A stretch of DNA of 64,000 nucleotides from Methanomassiliicoccaceae archaeon UBA472 (GTDB lineage: Archaea; Thermoplasmatota; Thermoplasmata; Methanomassiliicoccales; UBA472), in assembly GCA_002497075.1 (NCBI GenBank), contig DAML01000026.1, positions 155,581 to 219,580 on the forward strand. Direction: 5' to 3'. The number at the start of each line of letters is the position of its first letter. Positions within the stretch are counted from its first letter, which is position 1. The notes beneath the pieces were generated by a model. The model saw only the letters and a list, made by a program, of their open reading frames with translations. It was not told the DNA's origin and made no database searches. Below are positions 59,257 to 64,000 of the stretch, piece by piece. The position numbers and the translations under genes were made by a program.

Positions 59257-59878
59257 GCCAGTCGTAGGTCAGTACCGCCCTCTGCAATGCGGTTAGATTG
59301 CCTACGACCGCGAACCACAGCATCATGACCTCGAAGGCGTTGAACTGGATGCCCAGAAGTTCCAGCTCCGTGTGGCCCATGAGGACCATGACCATCTGCA
59401 CCAGCGGTATCAGGAACGAAAGCACTATGCGGTCCGCCCGGCCGAGAATTCCGGCGTACATGCGCTTCGCGCCTACCGCCTGGGCCTGGGTGCCCATGTA
59501 GCTGGTGAGCAGAACGCCGATCAAGGCCATCATGCCCAGGTACGGCGAGCACCAGGCGCTTACCGCGACGCCGCCGATCATCAGCATGTCCGCGTATCGA
59601 TCTAGGACGTGGTCCAGGAAGTCCCCGCGGCGGTCGGCGATGCCGGCCAGGCGGGCAACCTTGCCATCCAGTCCGTCCAGGAAGCCGCTGACCAGGACCA
59701 CCACCGCGGATATCGGAAGAAGGACCCAATGATCGAACGAGAAGTATAGCATCACCCCGGCCGCGGCGGCCAGGATGATGGCCATGAACGAGATGTAGTT
59801 CGGATGGACCTTGATCATGGCCTTGGCCACCGGGTCCATTATGAAGTCGACCTTGCCGCGGTGGGAATCTAGGACCAT
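59243..59878 (-). CDS. CDP-alcohol phosphatidyltransferase (archaetidylinositol-phosphate synthase-like)
   Basis: 211 residues, about six membrane helices. The full family signature D-x2-D-G-x2-A-R-x8-G-x3-D-x3-D is present (D68, D71, A75-R76, G85, D89, D93), so the enzyme should be active in transferring a CDP-activated archaeal lipid to an alcohol. Length and gene neighbourhood fit archaetidylinositol-phosphate synthase, but headgroup specificity is inferred. ATG 59878 overlaps the adenylate kinase gene by 10 nt. Confidence 0.88.
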   Translation of the reverse strand: MVLDSHRGKVDFIMDPVAKAMIKVHPNYISFMAIILAAAAGVMLYFSFDHWVLLPISAVVVLVSGFLDGLDGKVARLAGIADRRGDFLDHVLDRYADMLMIGGVAVSAWCSPYLGMMALIGVLLTSYMGTQAQAVGAKRMYAGILGRADRIVLSFLIPLVQMVMVLMGHTELELLGIQFNAFEVMMLWFAVVGNLTALQRAVLTYDWLRKA

Positions 59879-60393
59879 CTCAATGCCTCCTCGCTCCAGT
59901 CGATATTTCCCACGGCGTACTTTTCCTTTTCCCCGGCCAGTATGGCGAGCACCGCCCCTTCCGTTTCCGGAGGCGACATTTCGGTGGTGTTGACCTCGAA
60001 GACCGGGACCTCGGAATCCACCGCTTCCGCCAGTATGATGTCCAACGCTTCGGCCAGAGCGTTCTCCCTGATCTTGGCCAGAGGCCATTTCCTTTCCTCC
60101 AGCCTTTTGGCCAGCACGTCCGGATGGCATCTAAGGACGATCACCATATCTACGTCCAGAAGGTGCGCGAGATGACCGACCAGAACGCCGTCGTTGAACT
60201 TTTCCTTATCCAAGGCCTCCTGCAGCTCGTCCAGGTCCAGATCGTAGCTGTCCCGGGCCGGGTCCTTGCTCCGGAGCAGCCCGTGCCTCTTGGCCAGGTC
60301 GTTGACCTCCAGAGCTTTCCAGCCCTTGGCCTGCAGCTCTGATGCCACGGTGCTCTTGCCCGTTCCGGGAGTGCCGGTCAAAGCGATCAACAT
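59869..60393 (-). CDS. Adenylate kinase family protein (AK6/Fap7-like)
   Basis: 174 residues. P-loop G-T-P-G-T-G-K-S-T at residues 7-15, a V-G-H-L-A-H-L motif and R-C-H-P-x-x-L-x-x-R-L typical of AK6/Fap7. Eukaryotic Fap7 and archaeal relatives combine adenylate kinase/ATPase activity with small-subunit ribosome maturation, so a ribosome assembly role is likely. ATG 60393; a TATA-like run about 25 nt upstream (60416-60424) suggests a leaderless message. Confidence 0.9.
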   Translation of the reverse strand: MLIALTGTPGTGKSTVASELQAKGWKALEVNDLAKRHGLLRSKDPARDSYDLDLDELQEALDKEKFNDGVLVGHLAHLLDVDMVIVLRCHPDVLAKRLEERKWPLAKIRENALAEALDIILAEAVDSEVPVFEVNTTEMSPPETEGAVLAILAGEKEKYAVGNIDWSEEALRWS

Positions 60394-60428
60394 CCCTAGG
60401 CCATCGTCTACCGGATAAAAAAGGGATG

Positions 60429-60482
60429 CCGAAGGGACCCCACCGCCCCCTCGCCCCCCGCGAACCTTCTCCTTCCCTTCGG
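60429..60482. repeat. Inverted repeat in GC-rich intergenic region
   Basis: CCGAAGGG (60429-60436) and CCCTTCGG (60475-60482) are perfectly complementary across a C-rich 38-nt loop, in the 150-nt gap between truA and the AK6 gene (both minus strand). It could be the 3' end structure of truA mRNA. Confidence 0.35.
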
Positions 60483-60543
60483 GGACAGGTTGCCGAGCTA
60501 CGCCGGGGTATATGAATCGGGCGTGAGCATGCTACCGTCACGG

Positions 60544-61362
60544 TTAAATATCATGACCAGGAAATTTTAAGGCCAGACGGCATTTTTCCTGAAGCGCTTC
60601 CTCGAAGCGCAGATGAACTCTTGCTTGGTGCATCTGTTCCGACACCAGGGCGTTCATCCTCCCCGTGGGGGGATATTTCCAATCCAGTTCCAGGTCGATG
60701 TCCATCAGAAAAAGGCCTTCCGCCTCCGCCAGGCCCATTGACCGTCCTTGGCCTTGCAGTGATGATCGGACCTCGTCCAACGTCACCCTCCCCTGGCCGA
60801 GCTGGTCCAGGGCGGAGACGATGCGGCGGACCATGTTGCGCAGGAACTCCCTGGCCCGGATATCAATGACGATCAGATCGCCCTCGCGGCGGAGAGCGAC
60901 CGACCCCAACGTCCGTAAGGTGACCTTACCGTCAGGCTTGCAGAACAGGCGGAACTCGTGCTCCCCCTCGAACTCCTTGGCCCCCTCCATCATCAGATCG
61001 AGGTCCTGCCCGCGGTACGGCAGATGATAGCGGTACCAGCGGCCCTGCGCGCGGCGGGGAGAGAAGTTCTTGGTCGCTTCGGCCAGAGCGTAACAGAATA
61101 CGTCATCGCAGGAGGCGTTCAGAGCGGCCAGCAGTTCCTGGGGACGGAAATCGGTGTTCACCGCGAAAACGTTACCGAGGGCGCTCACCCCTCGGTCGGT
61201 GCGGCTGGCCACCCTGAATCGGTTCTCATCGGCCGAGGTGATCGCTCCGATCTTGATCAAGGCTTTGAGAAGCTCGCTCTCCGCCGTGCGTTCCCCGGGC
61301 TGCCTCTGGGAGCCCATGAAACGAGTGCCGTCGTAAGCGAACTTGACCGCCAGCCTGTCCAT
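60544..61362 (-). CDS. truA: tRNA pseudouridine synthase A
   Basis: 272 residues. Modifies uridines 38-40 of the tRNA anticodon arm. Catalytic D56 lies in A-S-R-T-D-R-G-V-S-A, the N-terminal K-F-A-Y-D-G-T-x-F-x-G-S-Q-R-Q-P and the later F-L-R-N-M-V-R-R-I-V segment are diagnostic. Divergent from the TrmJ-type gene, with 84 nt between them. Confidence 0.94.
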   Translation of the reverse strand: MDRLAVKFAYDGTRFMGSQRQPGERTAESELLKALIKIGAITSADENRFRVASRTDRGVSALGNVFAVNTDFRPQELLAALNASCDDVFCYALAEATKNFSPRRAQGRWYRYHLPYRGQDLDLMMEGAKEFEGEHEFRLFCKPDGKVTLRTLGSVALRREGDLIVIDIRAREFLRNMVRRIVSALDQLGQGRVTLDEVRSSLQGQGRSMGLAEAEGLFLMDIDLELDWKYPPTGRMNALVSEQMHQARVHLRFEEALQEKCRLALKFPGHDI

Positions 61363-61445
61363 GCAAGATATATCTGGACAGGTGACTAAATGCTTTTCCG
61401 GTCGGCGAGGATAATTAGATAAATGCGGCTTCCGTCCCGGATACG

Positions 61446-62147
61446 ATGCCTCAGGTGAAGGTAGTGCTGGTGGAACCCCGTGTCGACGGGAACGTAGGAG
61501 CGGTCGCCAGGTCCATGGCCAACTTCGGCTTCACCGAGCTGTGCATGGTGAAACCCTGCGAGCTCACCGACGAAGCGTTCAAGCGCGCCAAGCACGCCGG
61601 CTACATACTGAAAGAGGCGCAAATCGTAGGCAGTTTCGAGGAGGCCATCACCGACTGCTTCCATGTCGTGGGGACCAGCGGAATAGTGACCGCCGGGGAG
61701 AAGCACTACATCCGCATTCCGCTGACGCCCAAGGAGTTCGCTGAGCGGCTGGAGGACGTTGAGGACAAAGTGGCCGTCGTGTTCGGACCGGAGGACACCG
61801 GATTGCGGCAGGACGAGCTCGCAAGATGCGATCTTCTGGTTAGCATACCGTCCCACGAGGACTATCCGGTGCTGAACCTGTCCCACGCCGTCAACATCGT
61901 TCTTTACGAACTTTACCAGAAGCAGATTCATGTCGGCTCTCCGAAGAAGGCCAGCGAGCATGAGAAGGAGAAGCTGCTGGAGTTCTTCGACGACCTATTA
62001 GACGCGATCAACTATCCCGAGTTCCGCAGGGAGCGCACCTCCATCATGTTCCGGAGGATGATGGGGAGAGCTATGCCCAGCCGGTGGGAGTTCCACACCA
62101 TAATGGGCGTGTTCGGCGACGCCGCCAAGCTCATCAAGAAGAAGTGA
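61446..62147 (+). CDS. SPOUT RNA 2'-O-methyltransferase (TrmJ family)
   Basis: 233 residues. N-terminal SPOUT domain with V-E-P-R-V-D-G-N-V-G-A-V-A-R-S-M-A-N-F-G, F-G-P-E-D-T-G-L and N-L-S-H-A-V-N-I-V-L-Y-E-L, forming the knotted SAM site; a C-terminal helical extension (about 165-233) is typical of TrmJ. TrmJ methylates position 32 of tRNA; other SPOUT targets cannot be excluded. Its stop codon abuts the ftsZ stop on the opposite strand with no spacer. Confidence 0.88.
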   Translation: MPQVKVVLVEPRVDGNVGAVARSMANFGFTELCMVKPCELTDEAFKRAKHAGYILKEAQIVGSFEEAITDCFHVVGTSGIVTAGEKHYIRIPLTPKEFAERLEDVEDKVAVVFGPEDTGLRQDELARCDLLVSIPSHEDYPVLNLSHAVNIVLYELYQKQIHVGSPKKASEHEKEKLLEFFDDLLDAINYPEFRRERTSIMFRRMMGRAMPSRWEFHTIMGVFGDAAKLIKKK

Positions 62148-63176
62148 TCACGGGGCGTACTTTCCTAGTACCTTCCCTAGATCGTCCCCAGGCGCCACGC
62201 TTGGCATTCCCTCGACCACTTCCGAGATCCCGGTTACGATGGCGATCATCCGGATGTTGCCCTCCATCCCTTCCTCCACCCTCACCCCGAATTTTACGGT
62301 GGCCTCATCGTCAAGCATCTTGGTTATGCTGGAGACGATCTTGTTGGCCCGCCTCATGGTGAGGTTGCTTCCTCCGGATATGTGTATGAGAGCCCCGGTC
62401 CCTCCTTTGATGTCAACGTCAAGCAATGGGCTGTTTATGGCGTCCCGGACGACCCCCTCGGGATCGGCGTTCTCGCCGTAGAGGATGGTGGATATCCCGC
62501 CCTGCTCCATGATGGTCTTGAGGTCAGCGAAGTCCAGGTTGATGAGCGATGGCGTGGTCAATATGTCGACCGTGCCCTTGATCAGCTCGGAGATCAGCTG
62601 ATCGATTATCGCCAGACCGTGATCGACCGGCAGGTTCTCTACTATCTCCAGCAGGCGGTCGTTGTCCATGACCAGCAGGCTGTTGGAGGCCTCCCTCAGC
62701 CGTTTCAGGCCTTTCATGGCGATGTTGCGCCGGTTGGCGCCTTCGAAGGAGAACGGGGTGGTGGCGATGGAGATGACCATGGCACCGGAGCGGCGGGCGA
62801 TGTCGGCGACGACCGGCGAAGCGCCTGTACCTGTGCCTCCGCCCAGTCCGGTGACGATGAAGACCAGGTCAACGTTCTGGAAGATCTTGGAGAGCATAGG
62901 CGCGGCGTTCAAGGCGCATTCCTCTCCGATGTCCGGGCGGCCCCCGGTACCCAGTCCTTTGGTGTACTCCACTCCTAAAAGCAGGCGATTCGGGCATTCC
63001 GTGGCCTTCAGCGACTTCTGGTCGGTGTTGATGGCGATGGTCGTGGCTGCCGCTATTCCAAGCAGATTGAGACGATGGATGCTGTTGCACCCGCCTCCTC
63101 CGCAACCCACGACCAGAATGTTGAGCTCATGCAGCTCGACCTCCGGTTCATCCAGCCCTTCGAAGCGCGACCCCAT
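62148..63176 (-). CDS. ftsZ: Cell division protein FtsZ
   Basis: 342 residues. Tubulin-like GTPase that forms the division ring. G-C-G-G-G-G-C-N starts the nucleotide pocket, the tubulin signature G-G-G-T-G-T-G is at 112-118, and the T7 synergy loop appears as N-L-D-F-A-D. The protein ends shortly after the core, without an obvious long linker and C-terminal anchor peptide. A ribbon-helix-helix gene lies 27 nt upstream and is probably cotranscribed. Confidence 0.96.
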   Translation of the reverse strand: MGSRFEGLDEPEVELHELNILVVGCGGGGCNSIHRLNLLGIAAATTIAINTDQKSLKATECPNRLLLGVEYTKGLGTGGRPDIGEECALNAAPMLSKIFQNVDLVFIVTGLGGGTGTGASPVVADIARRSGAMVISIATTPFSFEGANRRNIAMKGLKRLREASNSLLVMDNDRLLEIVENLPVDHGLAIIDQLISELIKGTVDILTTPSLINLDFADLKTIMEQGGISTILYGENADPEGVVRDAINSPLLDVDIKGGTGALIHISGGSNLTMRRANKIVSSITKMLDDEATVKFGVRVEEGMEGNIRMIAIVTGISEVVEGMPSVAPGDDLGKVLGKYAP

Positions 63177-63203
63177 CCCTCAGCTCCTGCGACGGGCGGG
63201 AGG

Positions 63204-63515
63204 TCACCTCATCTCGCCCATGGCCTTGTCCAATCTCATGCGGACGTACTCGCGCACCGCGTTGCGAATGGCATCGTCAATGGAGACCGAGTCGCCGTCT
63301 CTGATCAGCGATTCCAGCTCGATCACCTTCACCTTGGGCAGTTCCACCGTAACCCTCTGGATATGCTCGGGAGTGAAGTTCGTCTCGATGAAGGAGTCGA
63401 TGGCTGCTCGGATGGCGTCGGATATGGTCGGGAACTTGCCGCCATCCACGAGCGCTTGCAGTGCTCCCAGCTTGTCCGCTTGGATCCTAACGGTTATCCT
63501 CTCGCTGTCGCTCAT
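63204..63515 (-). CDS. Double ribbon-helix-helix regulator upstream of ftsZ (CdrS-like)
   Basis: 103 residues from ATG 63515. Two RHH-type units can be seen: E-R-I-T-V-R-I strand with two helices (residues 5-40) and R-V-T-V-E-L with its helices (about 54-95). RHH proteins dimerise to bind DNA with the strand. A gene of this type directly upstream of ftsZ recalls haloarchaeal CdrS, which controls division genes; equivalence is inferred. The frame extends to 63554 but M-S-D-S-E-R is the likely start. Confidence 0.85.
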   Translation of the reverse strand: MSDSERITVRIQADKLGALQALVDGGKFPTISDAIRAAIDSFIETNFTPEHIQRVTVELPKVKVIELESLIRDGDSVSIDDAIRNAVREYVRMRLDKAMGEMR

Positions 63516-63582
63516 GCCCCAGCCCTGACCATCTGATGTCCGACAAAAGTTCAATATTTGTCTGACGTTTAGATGATATCTC

Positions 63583-63598
63583 TGTTGATATATAAAAG
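63583..63598 (-). promoter_or_regulatory. TATA element for RHH-ftsZ operon
   Basis: The minus strand reads AACTTTTATATATC, predicting initiation near 63562 and a leader of about 45 nt before ATG 63515. It shares the 217-nt divergent region with the TBP gene. Confidence 0.5.
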
Positions 63599-63699
63599 TT
63601 GGCGGTTGGCCAGCTCCAGGGACATGCTGGACCGCTCTTGGTTTTGACGTTCTCTAAGCGTTATCTTCGATATTCTAGTATAAGCCATTACCGAAAACG

Positions 63700-63720
63700 T
63701 TTATAAATGGGTATATAAAT
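63700..63720 (+). promoter_or_regulatory. Tandem TATA elements upstream of TBP gene
   Basis: TTTATAAA (63700-63707) and TATATAAAT (63712-63720) lie 12 nt apart. The first predicts a transcript start near 63730, which would keep the Shine-Dalgarno AAGGTGAC; the second predicts initiation at the start codon itself. Confidence 0.5.
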
Positions 63721-63741
63721 AATGACGGGAAGGTGACCCTG

Positions 63742-64000
63742 TTGGCCAAGATACAGATCGAGAACGTCGTCGCTTCCACTACGCTCGGTGAGGAACTGGA
63801 CTTACCGTCCATAGCCCTGTCCCTGGACGGAGCGGAGTACGAACCGGAACAGTTCCCTGGCCTCATCTACCGCTTGAAGGACCCCAAGACCGCCACGCTG
63901 CTCTTCCGCAGCGGGAAGGTCGTCTGTACCGGTGCCAAGTCCCTGCCGCATGTCGAGATAGCCATAACCAAGGTGGCCAAGCAGATCGAGAAGGCGGGCA
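63742..64000 (+). CDS. tbp: TATA-box-binding protein (3' end outside window)
   Basis: Open frame to the window edge, 86 residues visible of about 180. I-Q-I-E-N-V-V-A-S-T near the start, E-Y-E-P-E-Q-F-P-G-L-I-Y-R, and F-R-S-G-K-V-V-C-T-G-A-K identify the first TBP repeat. TTG 63742 is taken as start: AAGGTGAC lies 5 nt upstream and the product then begins (M)-A-K-I-Q; GTG 63733 falls within the Shine-Dalgarno itself. Confidence 0.95.
   Translation, partial: MAKIQIENVVASTTLGEELDLPSIALSLDGAEYEPEQFPGLIYRLKDPKTATLLFRSGKVVCTGAKSLPHVEIAITKVAKQIEKAG

Overview
The window is a gene-dense stretch of an archaeal chromosome. The information-processing genes point to Thermoplasmatota: an rpoH-rpoB-rpoA1-rpoA2-rpl30e-nusA operon with a one-piece RpoB and a split RpoA, GatD/GatE, PriL, TBP, aEF-1beta, S17e, L30e and an FtsZ. 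The methanogenic order Methanomassiliicoccales fits (hypB, many C-terminally anchored surface proteins, moderately high GC), but no methanogenesis gene lies here, so the order is an inference. Many genes use GTG or TTG starts, are probably leaderless (TATA box about 25-30 nt before the start codon), overlap by 1-4 nt within operons, and abut or overlap tail to tail.

Layout. 1-3600 is an accessory patch: two TM/PH-like small proteins flank a large multi-helix membrane protein, with abrupt base-composition switches inside genes. A 490-nt structured non-coding stretch and a CPBP protease follow. 3654-16038 holds a Cys-rich small protein, a HEAT-repeat protein, agmatine-to-putrescine enzymes (AguB, AguA), a RavA/ViaA-like AAA+ and VWA pair, a HyuA-like ATPase, a DUF362 ferredoxin protein, a DUF1015 protein, a beta-helix surface protein and tRNA-Thr. 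16131-27167 carries RqcH/NFACT, tRNA-Arg, ThyX, S17e, a TraB-like protein, a HAD phosphatase, a coupled rhomboid/MBL/zinc-ribbon/Pcm operon, a PrmC-like methyltransferase and GatD-GatE.

27268-44636 is dominated by the cell surface: a 2404-residue beta-helix protein, a 2160-residue AglB oligosaccharyltransferase with a giant ectodomain, and its overlapping partner. hypB, purD and a translin-family gene sit between them. 44756-64000 is core: pyrF, a COG2108 radical SAM protein, the RNA polymerase operon, a tRNA-Lys gene, a zinc ribbon with aEF-1beta, a COG1031 radical SAM protein, primase large subunit, a CDP-alcohol phosphotransferase, AK6, TruA, a TrmJ-type methylase, FtsZ with a double ribbon-helix-helix regulator, and the start of TBP.

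The most striking observations are a tRNA-Lys(UUU) gene interrupted by two 30-nt non-canonical introns, one in the D-loop and one in the T-loop, both drawable as bulge-helix-bulge-like folds; and the mosaic 5' patch, which resembles a polymorphic toxin-immunity or bacteriocin-like module. No CRISPR array, insertion sequence, intein or rRNA gene was seen.
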